DNA of 45,737 bases. Origin: a virus. This document shows, in pieces, positions 7,233-14,875 of this stretch. The stretch lies in the IMG/VR virus record IMGVR_UViG_3300042996_000007, positions 1-45,737 of that record. One strand, written 5' to 3'. The notes beneath the pieces were generated by a model that searched no databases, was not told where the DNA came from, and saw only the letters and a program-made list of their open reading frames with translations. The number at the start of each line of letters is the position of its first letter. Positions within the stretch are counted from its first letter, which is position 1. The position numbers and the translations under genes are program-made.

Positions 7233-7888
7233 GGTACACCGTCCGCCCTCTCTCCAACCGCACGTGGCTCCGCCCAGCCAGCGCACGCAAGCGCAGCCAG
7301 TTCGACTCGAGCTGGACCCAGACCCTCGAGCTGCTGGCCCGCGAGATCGACCACCTCGGCGGCCGCGACGTCGCCATCGAGATCGACGTTCGCGAGCAGG
7401 ACCTACGCCTCGACGGCACCCTGCGCGCCAACGCCCGCACCCCGGAGCACCCTGCCGTCGTGGTCGCCTTCGAGACCCGAAAACACGGCCCGATGCTCTA
7501 CCGCTCCGACCGCTTCGAGGCGTCGTACCGGCGCGGATCGCTCGGATGGCAGGAGAACGTCCGCGCCGTCGCGCTGACCCTCGAGGCGCTCCGCTCCGTC
7601 GACCGCTACGGCGCCACGGAGACCGGCCAGCAGTACGCCGGCTTCAAGGCGCTGCCCGCCGGCCGCGCCATGCCCGCCAGTCACATGACCAGCGACGAGG
7701 CCTGGGCAATCATCGGCTCGTACCAGGGCAGGCCGATCGCAGACCTCCGCGCGTCGTACTCGGAAGGCGAGCTCGCCGCTGCGTACAGGCGCGCACGAGC
7801 GGCAAACCACCCCGACAAGCGCGCGGGCGACCGCACGCTGTGGGACCAGGTCGAGGCCGCCGCGAAGGTCCTGGGGGTGTCGTCGTGA
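7229..7888 (+). CDS. J-domain (DnaJ-like) protein
   Basis: Predicted 219-aa protein. The last 65 residues fit a J-domain: helices leading into YRRARAANHPDK, with the diagnostic HPD at 194-196, then WDQVEAAAKVL. The first 140 residues form a separate domain of unknown type with beta strands (RDVAIEIDVREQDLRLDG). J-domains stimulate the ATPase of host DnaK. A phage copy could recruit DnaK to replication complexes, as lambda P and host DnaJ do, or to virion assembly. Its position in the DNA-processing block favours replication (inference). Confidence 0.75.
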   Translation: MRYTVRPLSNRTWLRPASARKRSQFDSSWTQTLELLAREIDHLGGRDVAIEIDVREQDLRLDGTLRANARTPEHPAVVVAFETRKHGPMLYRSDRFEASYRRGSLGWQENVRAVALTLEALRSVDRYGATETGQQYAGFKALPAGRAMPASHMTSDEAWAIIGSYQGRPIADLRASYSEGELAAAYRRARAANHPDKRAGDRTLWDQVEAAAKVLGVSS

Positions 7889-7980
7889 CCGCCCGCCGTG
7901 CCCTCGGCTGGGCGCTCCTCGTCGGCTCCTGCGCCACCGCCTGGGCCGTCCTCGTCTACACCCTGGCGGTGAGCCTGTGA
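7885..7980 (+). CDS. 31-aa single-span membrane peptide
   Basis: Predicted 31-aa peptide. After a short basic start (TARRALG) nearly all residues are hydrophobic, forming one transmembrane helix (about 8-29). GTGA overlaps at both ends (with the J-domain gene and with the RuvC-like gene) support translation. Function unknown; a lysis or exclusion role for small membrane peptides is known in other phages but not shown here. Confidence 0.5.
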   Translation: MTARRALGWALLVGSCATAWAVLVYTLAVSL

Positions 7981-8492
7981 CGACCGTCCTCGCCATCGAC
8001 CCCGGCAACATCGAATCCGCTTGGGTCGTCGTCGACGCCACCACGCGGCGGCCGCTGCACTTCGACAAGCAGCCCAACGCTGACGTCCTCCGCCTCTGCT
8101 ACGGCTACGGCCCCGCCTCAACCTACGACCACGTCGCCGTCGAGATGATCCGCTCCTACGGCATGGCCGTCGGCGCCGAAGTCTTCGAGACCTGCGTCTG
8201 GATCGGCCGATTCACCGAAGCACTCAGCATCCCCGACACCAACACCATCGGGCACGCCGGCGCAGACCTCATCTACCGCGCCGACGTCAAGCTCCACCAC
8301 TGCCGCACCACCCAGGCCAAGGACACCAACGTCCGCCAGGCCCTCGTCGACCGCTTCGCCCCCGGCCAGCCCAACCACGGAAAGGGCACCAAGACCTCCC
8401 CCGGCTGGTTCCACGGCTTCCGCGCCGACGTCTGGCAGGCCTACGCCCTCGCGGTCCTCGTCGCCGACACCCAGGAAGGACCCACGTTCTGA
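7977..8492 (+). CDS. RuvC-like Holliday junction resolvase (RNase H fold)
   Basis: Predicted 171-aa protein. The first strand carries VLAIDPGN with Asp8; a second acidic site is VAVEMI with Glu56; the C-terminal helix GFRADVWQAYALAV carries Asp151. These are the positions of the RuvC catalytic acids. Length matches RuvC (about 170 aa). It should cut four-way junctions and branched DNA before packaging. It starts at a GTG overlapping the membrane-peptide stop. Confidence 0.82.
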   Translation: MTTVLAIDPGNIESAWVVVDATTRRPLHFDKQPNADVLRLCYGYGPASTYDHVAVEMIRSYGMAVGAEVFETCVWIGRFTEALSIPDTNTIGHAGADLIYRADVKLHHCRTTQAKDTNVRQALVDRFAPGQPNHGKGTKTSPGWFHGFRADVWQAYALAVLVADTQEGPTF

Positions 8493-8746
8493 TGCCCACC
8501 CAACCCCCAGCAGCCGCCAACGCCCGCGACGTCGACGCCACCATCGAAGATCTCACCTGGCTCGCCGACCACCACGTCGGCGCCCACGAAGCCGCCCGAC
8601 GCGCCGGGTTCCCGACGTACGACGCGCTCGAGAAGTGGTTGCGCCGCTGGGACCGCTACGACCTTATGGCGCGCCTCCGCGCCCACGACCCCATTCCCCT
8701 CGGCCGCTTCCGCCGCGACCCCTACGGCCTCGAGCGGAGCGCCTGA
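8492..8746 (+). CDS. Small HTH-like protein upstream of the WhiB fusion
   Basis: Predicted 84-aa protein. Residues 15-50 read as an HTH-like unit (TIEDLTWLADHHVGAHEAARRAGFPTYDALEKWLRR, in part), similar in type to the domain inside the next gene. It is one-base coupled (TGATG) to that gene. A DNA-binding role is likely but the target is unknown. Confidence 0.6.
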   Translation: MPTQPPAAANARDVDATIEDLTWLADHHVGAHEAARRAGFPTYDALEKWLRRWDRYDLMARLRAHDPIPLGRFRRDPYGLERSA

Positions 8747-9495
8747 TGCCCACCACCAAGATCGGCACCGGGTCCTTCACGCTCAACTGCGACACCGGCC
8801 AGAAGGCAGCCACCGCTCACACCCGGGCACGCGGCGACCTCGCTCAACGCGTCTCGACCTACCAGGAGAACGAGGAGCTCGAGGGCACGCCCTACATGGC
8901 GAACCTGCTCGAGGAGATCAAGCACCTCCGCGCGCGCCTGCAGTCCCAGGCGATCGAGGTGCAGCGTCACGTCGCCCACTGCACCGCCGGATGCACGCGC
9001 ACTAGCGACGGGCTCAGCAACGACGCGTTCAGCAACGACCGTTCACCGGTCCACTCGAAGCCGACCCTCCCACCCATCGCAGAGATTGCGAGCCGAGTCC
9101 GCGCCGGCGAAGCGCTCGTCGTCATCGCCGCAGAGTACGACCGACACCCCTCCACGATCGTCTCGCGACTCACCAAGGCCGGCTACAGCTCCCGCACCGG
9201 CATCGCCGCCCGGGCGCGCGGCCCCGTCCGCGAAGCGCCGGAACCCACGCCGCCTTGGTGGCAGCCCTGGCGCGAGGACGCACTCTGCGCCCAGACCGAC
9301 CCCGAGGGCTTCTTCCCCGAGAAGGGCGGCAGCACCCGGCACGCCAAGTCCATCTGCGATCGGTGCACCGTGGCCGCCGAATGCCTCGACTACGCCCTCG
9401 CCAACCAAGAGCGGTTCGGCATCTGGGGCGGTCTCTCCGAGCGCGAACGACGTCCGCTCACCACCGTCCCGACCCTCCAGGAGAACGCGTCATGA
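8746..9495 (+). CDS. WhiB-family Fe-S regulator fused to an N-terminal HTH region
   Basis: Predicted 249-aa protein. The C-terminal 80 residues are a WhiB domain: C181, then CDRC (C204, C207), then C213 give the four-cysteine [4Fe-4S] pattern, followed by FGIWGGLSERERR. Most WhiB proteins are 80-130 aa and little more than this domain. Here about 165 residues precede it: a coiled-coil-like stretch (about 40-76), a small Cys/His cluster (H75, H78, C79, C83) and an HTH-like segment with a recognition-helix style YDRHPSTIVSRLTKAG (about 110-147). WhiB proteins bind sigma factor region 4 in RNA polymerase. A phage WhiB such as TM4 WhiBTM4 can affect host division and superinfection. Confidence 0.85.
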   Translation: MPTTKIGTGSFTLNCDTGQKAATAHTRARGDLAQRVSTYQENEELEGTPYMANLLEEIKHLRARLQSQAIEVQRHVAHCTAGCTRTSDGLSNDAFSNDRSPVHSKPTLPPIAEIASRVRAGEALVVIAAEYDRHPSTIVSRLTKAGYSSRTGIAARARGPVREAPEPTPPWWQPWREDALCAQTDPEGFFPEKGGSTRHAKSICDRCTVAAECLDYALANQERFGIWGGLSERERRPLTTVPTLQENAS

Positions 9496-10175
9496 CCGAC
9501 CACAGCGCCGAGAAGAAACTCACCGTCCTCAAGCACCTCGCCAGCGGAAAGACCGCCGACGTCGTCGCCACCATCACCCGCCTCGACCGCTACGAAGTCA
9601 TCGACCTCGCCTCCAGCCACGGCTACCCCGACGTCGACAAGATGACCAAGGCCGTTGGGCTGCTCACCGACCGCATCAACCGCGACCGCCAGAGCGAGAT
9701 CCCCACAGCGCAGCCGACGCGGCCGCAGCCGGTGGCCGTTGCCCCGCTCGTCGCGCAGAGGACGCCGCAATCCTCCGGCCCGCTGACGCCGCCCGACGAG
9801 ATCCGGGCCCTCCTCAACACCGCGAAGGACCACCCCTCCAGGCGGATCCAGGCCGCCGCCGACCGGGCCTTCGACCAGCTCGACCGCGTCCGCGCACTGC
9901 TCCGCGAAGACCAGGAGAAGCACGCCGAAAAGCGCGCCGAGCAGGCACGCAAGGCCGCCGCCCGAGCAGAGGTCGAGCGCCTCGAGCGCCAGCTCGCCGA
10001 TGCCAAGGCGAAGCTGCGCGGCACCGCCGCCGCGACGGCCCAGAGCAGCGGCCCTGCCGCCTCCGTGATCCGTGACTGGGCCCGCACCGCCGGTATCGAG
10101 TGCCCCGCCACGGGCAAGGTCCCCCGCTCCGTCCGCGAGGCCTACGACCAGGCACACCACCAGGCCGCCTCATGA
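9492..10175 (+). CDS. Lsr2-type DNA-binding domain protein with coiled coil
   Basis: Predicted 227-aa protein. The last 40 residues (IRDWARTAGIEC, then GKVPRSVREAYDQAH) fit the Lsr2 C-terminal DNA-binding domain, which reads AT-rich minor grooves. A long charged coiled coil lies at about 125-180 (DQLDRVRALLREDQEKHAE onward). The canonical Lsr2 N-terminal dimerisation domain is absent, replaced by a small helical domain (about 5-60) and a Pro-rich linker. It could bind host AT-rich DNA or counter host Lsr2 silencing (inference). ATGA-type overlap with its neighbours. Confidence 0.75.
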   Translation: MTDHSAEKKLTVLKHLASGKTADVVATITRLDRYEVIDLASSHGYPDVDKMTKAVGLLTDRINRDRQSEIPTAQPTRPQPVAVAPLVAQRTPQSSGPLTPPDEIRALLNTAKDHPSRRIQAAADRAFDQLDRVRALLREDQEKHAEKRAEQARKAAARAEVERLERQLADAKAKLRGTAAATAQSSGPAASVIRDWARTAGIECPATGKVPRSVREAYDQAHHQAAS

Positions 10176-10501
10176 GCGTCACCGCCCACCAGATCAGCAA
10201 CGCCGCCAACATCACCTACCGCCAGGTCGACTTCTGGACCCGCGCCGGCTACCTCATCCCGGACGCAGCACCCACCTTCCTCTGCGGCACCGGCTACCCC
10301 CGTACCTACCCGCTCGACCAGATGCGCCACGCCGTCGTCATGGCGGACCTCACCCGCGTCGGCTTCACACCTCGAGCCGCACACCTCGTGGCTCTCGCCA
10401 TCGAGCAAGACGGCGCCGCCGAACTGGGCCCCTTCACCCTCACCCGAGCCACCACCGGCCGGGACCGCGCCGCCAACCCGACAGGAGCACGCACCGCATG
10501 A
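10172..10501 (+). CDS. MerR-like helix-turn-helix protein
   Basis: Predicted 109-aa protein. The start reads HQISNAANITYRQVDFW followed by TRAGYLIP, the winged HTH opening of the MerR family, and FTPRAAHLVALAIEQ forms a later helix. It lacks the long MerR dimerisation helix and effector domain, so it is a truncated or phage-type version. Overlaps ATGA with both neighbours. It is the third predicted DNA-binding regulator in a row after the WhiB fusion and Lsr2-domain proteins. Confidence 0.72.
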   Translation: MSVTAHQISNAANITYRQVDFWTRAGYLIPDAAPTFLCGTGYPRTYPLDQMRHAVVMADLTRVGFTPRAAHLVALAIEQDGAAELGPFTLTRATTGRDRAANPTGARTA

Positions 10502-11148
10502 GCGACACCACCGCGAAGATCCGAGGCAAGGGCCTCGAGCACACCGGCGTCACCGAAGACCACGCCGCCCACATGTACAACAACATCGGCGGCCACTACG
10601 TCGGCGTCGTCGACCTCAAGGTCGTACGCCACTCCGTCGACGACCAAGGCAACCGCTCCGTCGAGCTCGTCATCGACACCATCGAGGTCGCCCCCAACGA
10701 CGACACCGCCGAGCACATCCGCCGCCTCACCCGCGCCTTCCACTACGAACGCGGCCTCGCCGTCAACGGCGGTGACCAGCTCCCCATCGAGGGCAACGAC
10801 GAGCCCACCGTCGAGCAGGTCCGTGCCGCCGGCGCGGCACTCGAAATCCTCGACGACGACGAGGACGACAACCTCGACGACGACCCGGACGTGGACGAGG
10901 AGCCCGACGAGCCCGTCGTCGAGGAGACCGCACAGCTCGACGACAGCCCGCGCGCCATGCTCGACGACCGACCCGCCGACGACGTCTTCGACCCCGCCAA
11001 CCAGCCCCACGACTACGCCGGCACCCCCGGCGACCCCGACGGGTGCAACATCTGCGGCGGCCCCACCAACTGGGGCATCCACGACACCGCCCGCACTACC
11101 ACCAGCCGCGGCGTCCCCAACCCCTTCGATCCCGTCCCCGCCGCCTGA
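10498..11148 (+). CDS. Acidic early protein with C-terminal CxxC
   Basis: Predicted 216-aa protein. The first 110 residues form a beta-rich domain (VVDLKVVRHSVD, SVELVIDTIEVAP). The middle (about 115-170) is almost entirely Asp/Glu with runs of four or more acids. The end has CNICGG with a nearby His, possibly half of a zinc site. The acidic tract resembles DNA-mimic or SSB-like tails, but I do not recognise the family. It sits immediately upstream of the gap before the helicase. Confidence 0.65.
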   Translation: MSDTTAKIRGKGLEHTGVTEDHAAHMYNNIGGHYVGVVDLKVVRHSVDDQGNRSVELVIDTIEVAPNDDTAEHIRRLTRAFHYERGLAVNGGDQLPIEGNDEPTVEQVRAAGAALEILDDDEDDNLDDDPDVDEEPDEPVVEETAQLDDSPRAMLDDRPADDVFDPANQPHDYAGTPGDPDGCNICGGPTNWGIHDTARTTTSRGVPNPFDPVPAA

Positions 11149-11314
11149 ACCACCGCGCGGGGAGTCAACGCCACGCCCAGCCTGCCCAACTCTCCAGGCT
11201 GCAAGCGAACGAAGGGCACCCCCACAGGCCGCGCCACCCTTTCAGCCCGGCCGGTGCTCCTGCTCCCCGCGCGGCACCCCCAACCACCGCCCCACCAACG
11301 ACAGGGACCACCAC
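11149..11314. other. 166-bp noncoding gap with distant inverted repeat
   Basis: I find no convincing gene here. CCGCGCGGGGAG at 11153-11164 is matched perfectly by its reverse complement at 11263-11274, 98 bases apart. The intervening DNA is GC-rich. A folded leader controlling the helicase, or simple chance in GC-rich sequence, both fit. Confidence 0.35.
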
Positions 11315-12919
11315 GTGACGAACGACGGACCACCATCCCGTCACCTCCACCCCGTCGGGCAAGAACCACCCTTCGACCCCGACTACGACGCCAACCCCAC
11401 CGGCGGCACACCCACCAGCAACACCCCACCCGCCGACCGGGCAGCCGAACGCGCCCTCCTCGGCGCCCTCCTCGCCGAACCACAACGCGGCCCCGACCTC
11501 GCCACCCACCTCACCCACACCGACTTCTACTGGCCCCTCCACGGCGACTTCTGGGACCACTGGCACCACCTCACCACCACCACCGGCACCCCACCCGACT
11601 TCGTCACCCTCAACGCCCACTTCCAGACCATCCGCAACGTCGAGCTCGTCCGCCTCGTCCCCGACCTCCTCACCGCCTGCCCCGACCCCCTCAAGGCCGA
11701 GCAGTACGCCACCATCATCCGCAACCACGCCCGCGTCCGAGTCGTCGACGACGCCGCCGTCGGCCTCCGCGACCTCGTCCGCAAGGCCAAGGTCGACCAG
11801 GTCGACGGGTTCCTCGCCGAAGCCCTCCAAAGAGTCGAAGAAGCAGCCACCCGCTTCGGACCCACCACCCCCGGCACCGCCGACACCGGCCTCGCCGACC
11901 TCGCCTGGGTCCTCACCGGCGACCGCCCCGAACCCGTCCCACCCACCTACGCCCGCCGCACCGACGGCACCGCCCTCTTCTACAAGGGCCGCCACAACGG
12001 CGTCTTCGGAGACCCCGAAGGCGGCAAAACCTGGCTCGCCCAAGTCGCCGGCGTCGAAGCCCTCGAAGCCGGCGAAACCTTCGCCATGATCGACGTCGAC
12101 CACAACGGCCAAGACCACACCGCCGCCCGCCTCGCCCTCCTCGGCGTCCCCTGGGAAACCATCGCCGACCCCACCCGGTTCCGCTACTACGAACCCGAAG
12201 ACGCAGACCAGCTCCGCGCCGCCGTCACCGACATCACCAACCTCGCCCCCGCCGTCGTCGTCATCGACTCCCTCGGCGAAATCCTCCCCATGCTCGGCGT
12301 GAAGTCCGTCGACAACGACGAGATCACCGCGGCACTCCGCACCATCGTCATGCCCCCCGCCAAGGCCGGCTCCTGCGTCATCTCCGTCGACCACCTCCCC
12401 AAGTCAGCCGAAGCCCGCACCACCGGGTTCGCCATCGGCGGCACCGCCAAGAAACGCGCCGTCGACGGCGCCTACCTCCGCGTCGAAGCCAAGGTCAAGC
12501 CCGCCCCCGAGTCCGTCGGCCGCATCATGCTCCGCATCGAGAAGGACCGCACCGGCGAACTCCGACGCACCTCCGGCGGCGGCTACGCCGGCACCTTCGT
12601 CCTCGACTCTACCCACGGCCCCCACACCACCACCTGGGCCATCAGCCGCGACGAAGCACCCCGCAACGAGGACGGATCCTTCCGACCCACCAGCTTCATG
12701 GAGAAGGTCGCCACCTACATCGCCGAGAACGACCTCTGCACCCAACGCGACCTCGAACGCGACCTCCCCGGCAAGGCCTCCACCCTCCGCGACGCCGTCA
12801 AGGTCCTCGTCTCCGAAGGCCACGTCGCACGCGTCAAGGGACCCCGCGGAGCCAACCAGCACACCCTCCTCATCCCCTACCGAGAGGCCGAAGATGACCG
12901 CGCCAGCAACCCCCTCTGA
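11315..12919 (+). CDS. Replicative helicase: DnaB-N domain plus RecA-like (RepA/AAA_25) ATPase
   Basis: Predicted 534-aa protein. Residues about 41-145 resemble the DnaB N-terminal domain (AAERALLGALLAEP, then TDFYWPLHGDFW). The ATPase core has Walker A GDPEGGKTW (232-240), Walker B VVVIDSLGE (about 314-322) and a conserved VDHLPKS loop. A winged-helix domain ends the protein (about 460-530). This order fits actinophage RepA-like helicases that load host polymerase. The GTG at 11315 follows an AGGGA site. It is the only replication enzyme in the window, and an iteron-like array follows at once. Confidence 0.85.
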   Translation: MTNDGPPSRHLHPVGQEPPFDPDYDANPTGGTPTSNTPPADRAAERALLGALLAEPQRGPDLATHLTHTDFYWPLHGDFWDHWHHLTTTTGTPPDFVTLNAHFQTIRNVELVRLVPDLLTACPDPLKAEQYATIIRNHARVRVVDDAAVGLRDLVRKAKVDQVDGFLAEALQRVEEAATRFGPTTPGTADTGLADLAWVLTGDRPEPVPPTYARRTDGTALFYKGRHNGVFGDPEGGKTWLAQVAGVEALEAGETFAMIDVDHNGQDHTAARLALLGVPWETIADPTRFRYYEPEDADQLRAAVTDITNLAPAVVVIDSLGEILPMLGVKSVDNDEITAALRTIVMPPAKAGSCVISVDHLPKSAEARTTGFAIGGTAKKRAVDGAYLRVEAKVKPAPESVGRIMLRIEKDRTGELRRTSGGGYAGTFVLDSTHGPHTTTWAISRDEAPRNEDGSFRPTSFMEKVATYIAENDLCTQRDLERDLPGKASTLRDAVKVLVSEGHVARVKGPRGANQHTLLIPYREAEDDRASNPL

Positions 12920-13094
12920 CACCCCCAAACGACTGCGTCCCCAGTGCGTCCCTGACTGCGTCCCCACTGCGTCCCCGGGCAGACGCGAAGCGAGTGCGTC
13001 CCCCGTCCCCCTATCTTCGATGGGGACGCACTCAGCGAGCCCGCCGGGACGCACTGACCAGCGCGTCCCCGAGCGCGTCCCGGCAGGTGCATGA
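12894..13094 (+). CDS. Small ORF that contains the iteron-like repeats
   Basis: Predicted 66-aa protein. Its ATG overlaps the helicase end by 26 bases and its stop overlaps the next start (ATGA), which supports translation. The sequence is low complexity because each DNA repeat encodes Cys-Val-Pro or Arg-Val-Pro; the inverted copies give other residues. The reading frame may be kept open mainly to allow coupled translation across the repeats. No family recognised. Confidence 0.5.
   Translation: MTAPATPSDTPKRLRPQCVPDCVPTASPGRREASASPVPLSSMGTHSASPPGRTDQRVPERVPAGA
12932..13082. repeat. Iteron-like array, candidate replication origin
   Basis: The 11-bp unit WSTGCGTCCCC-type (A-C/G-TGCGTCCCC) occurs in direct orientation at 12932, 12943, 12955, 12966 and 12993, inverted at 13022 (perfect) and 13045 (one mismatch), and as weaker AGCGCGTCCC variants at 13060 and 13072. 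The first four are spaced 11-12 bp, near one helical turn. The copies at 12993 and 13022 form a perfect 11-bp dyad around an AT-richer core (CTATCTTCGAT). Position directly after the helicase gene suggests an origin; this is inference. Confidence 0.55.
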
Positions 13095-13372
13095 CCATGG
13101 CCTTCCCCACCAACATCGGACCCCGCACCCGGCCCGCCTGGGACGCCATCGCCAACACCCTCGCCGACGGCCAGTGGCACACCCACGCCGAGCTCGCCAT
13201 GGAAGCCGGCGCAGAGTCCGACCTCAGCGACAAGTCCATCGACGAGCTCATCCGCAAGGGCTACCGCACCCGGCACTACACCCGCCGCACCAGCAACGCC
13301 CACGGCCACTCCCCGGTTCAGGACGCGGTCTACCGCCTGGTCGACGTCGACCCCAAGGACGGCGCATCGTGA
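13091..13372 (+). CDS. Small winged-helix-like protein next to the iterons
   Basis: Predicted 93-aa protein. Residues 10-50 (WDAIANTLADGQWHTHAELAMEAG) followed by IDELIRKGYRTRHYTRR fit a winged-helix domain, with a strand-like C-terminus. Its start overlaps the repeat-containing ORF. An origin-binding or replication-control role is plausible from position only. Confidence 0.6.
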   Translation: MTMAFPTNIGPRTRPAWDAIANTLADGQWHTHAELAMEAGAESDLSDKSIDELIRKGYRTRHYTRRTSNAHGHSPVQDAVYRLVDVDPKDGAS

Positions 13373-13953
13373 CCGCGAACCCCATGGACCCTCGGCGCTG
13401 CCAGGCCCGGTCGAAGCAGTCCGGTGAGCAGTGCAAGCGGTACGCGATCGCGGGCGGCACGGTGTGCACGATGCACGGCGGGAAGTCGCCGGCGGTCCGT
13501 GCTGCTGCCGAGGAGCGGCTGCTCGTCGCTGCTGCTGACCGGGTCGTCGCCGATCTGTGGGTCGGGCTCGACCAGGCCACCCCTGTGAAGGACCCGGTCG
13601 CGTCGTTGGAGCGGCTCGCGGGTGCGCTTGAGCAGCTAGTCGACGAGACAGGCCGGCAGGTGTCGACGATGAAGAACCTCGCGGGGGGTGGGCACCTGAC
13701 GCAGCTGCGTGCCGAGGTGACGCTCTTCGACCGGGCGTTGGATCGGTTGTCGCGGGTGTTGGTCGACATGGCGCGGTTGGGGATCGCGGAGAAGCACATC
13801 GAGTTGGAGCAGCAGCGTGCGCAGATCATCATCGCGGCGTTTCTCGCGGCGCTCGACCTCGGGGGTTTGGTGCCGGAGGTGCGGACGGCGATGGTCGACC
13901 GGTTCCTGGCGGGGCTGGGCGAGTTGGTGCCCGGCGAGGTGGTCGAGCCGTGA
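13369..13953 (+). CDS. HGGxxP-motif zinc protein, possible terminase small subunit
   Basis: Predicted 194-aa protein. The N-terminus has a Cys/His motif, CQARSKQSGEQC then VCTMHGGKSP (about 11-42), seen in many actinobacterial phage proteins. Helical segments follow (45-110 and 120-175). Such proteins often lie upstream of terminase and are sometimes called small subunits, but the large subunit here is 4.9 kb away. Codon use differs from its neighbours, with more TTG and GGT and a clear G bias on this strand, suggesting separate origin. Start at GTG, four-base overlap with the previous stop. Confidence 0.55.
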   Translation: MTANPMDPRRCQARSKQSGEQCKRYAIAGGTVCTMHGGKSPAVRAAAEERLLVAAADRVVADLWVGLDQATPVKDPVASLERLAGALEQLVDETGRQVSTMKNLAGGGHLTQLRAEVTLFDRALDRLSRVLVDMARLGIAEKHIELEQQRAQIIIAAFLAALDLGGLVPEVRTAMVDRFLAGLGELVPGEVVEP

Positions 13954-14549
13954 GGCTTGCCATCGCTGATCCGCCCTACCCGCCATCGGTCTCTGAGCGA
14001 CACGACACCGCGACGGGCGTCCCGCGGCTGACAGTCAGGTCGCGCGCCCGCCGCTACTACGGCGACGGCTCAGACGACCAGCGCCGCCACAAGGCCGACC
14101 ACCACGACCAGGCCGGCGCCTGGGACGACCCGGCCCACCACCGCCTACTGCTCGAGCAGCTGCTGGCGAAGTACGACGGGTGGGCGATCGCGACGTCCAT
14201 GGACGGGCTCGACGCCTATCGGCCGCTGCCACCAGGTGCGCGGGTCCTGATCTGGCGCAAGCTCACCTCGACCCGTGGCGGCGGGCTGATCGCGAACACA
14301 ATGGAGGCGGTCATCGTCTACCCGCACCACACTCGCCGCGGCCGCCGTGGCGGCCCGCTCGGGCAGGTGTCGGACTTCCTGCAGTGCGAGCCGCCGGCCA
14401 AGAGCCGGTTCGCCGGCGCGAAGCCGACGCGGTGGACGCGGTGGGTGCTCGATGCGCTCGGCTACGACCAGGAGCTCGACACCGTGGACGACCTGTTCCC
14501 GGGATCCGGGTACGTCGCCACGGAGATCTCGCAGGGAATCCTGCTGTGA
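13950..14549 (+). CDS. DNA adenine-type methyltransferase (permuted, DPPY first)
   Basis: Predicted 199-aa protein. DPPYP at 7-11 is motif IV of amino-methyltransferases, and DLFPGSG (about 181-187) near the C-terminus is motif I for S-adenosylmethionine binding. This order places it in the beta-like permuted group. There is no partner restriction gene, so self-protection against host restriction is the likely role. It is short for the group, which fits phage versions. The target site cannot be read from the sequence. GTG start overlaps the preceding stop. Confidence 0.82.
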   Translation: MRLAIADPPYPPSVSERHDTATGVPRLTVRSRARRYYGDGSDDQRRHKADHHDQAGAWDDPAHHRLLLEQLLAKYDGWAIATSMDGLDAYRPLPPGARVLIWRKLTSTRGGGLIANTMEAVIVYPHHTRRGRRGGPLGQVSDFLQCEPPAKSRFAGAKPTRWTRWVLDALGYDQELDTVDDLFPGSGYVATEISQGILL

Positions 14550-14875
14550 CCCGGGACCGGCACGAGCGTGAGCAGGACCGCGCCGACCTGCTCGCCGCCC
14601 TGGCCGAGCACCGCGACGACCCCGACACCGACGGCCCGATGCGGCTCTACGACCTGGTCGTCGCCGCCACCGGCCGCCGCGTGGTGTCACCTCAGCGTGA
14701 GCGCCGGGTCCTCGGCGACCTGCGTGCGCTCGAGCGCGCCGGCCTCGTGTGCTCCGAGCTGCACCGAGCGTCGTGGACCTACAGGTGGCGGCTCGGCACC
14801 TCGCAGGACGCCGTCGTCGACGAGGACCGGGCCGACGTCGCCCGGGCCATGGCCGACTGGGAGCCGGCGTCGTGA
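14546..14875 (+). CDS. Winged-helix-like hypothetical protein
   Basis: Predicted 109-aa protein. Helical stretches (EQDRADLLAALAEH, MRLYDLVVAATG) lead into RVLGDLRALERAGLVCSELH, the style of a winged HTH recognition region, and a short strand (WTYRWRL). GTGA overlaps on both sides tie it to the methyltransferase and the next gene. A regulator of this block is possible. Confidence 0.62.
   Translation: MTRDRHEREQDRADLLAALAEHRDDPDTDGPMRLYDLVVAATGRRVVSPQRERRVLGDLRALERAGLVCSELHRASWTYRWRLGTSQDAVVDEDRADVARAMADWEPAS

Noticed and set aside
11254-12897. Long rightward Pro/Arg-rich frame overlapping the helicase
   Set aside because: It is a +1-type shadow of the helicase gene, made nearly all of Pro, Arg and His, with no domain.
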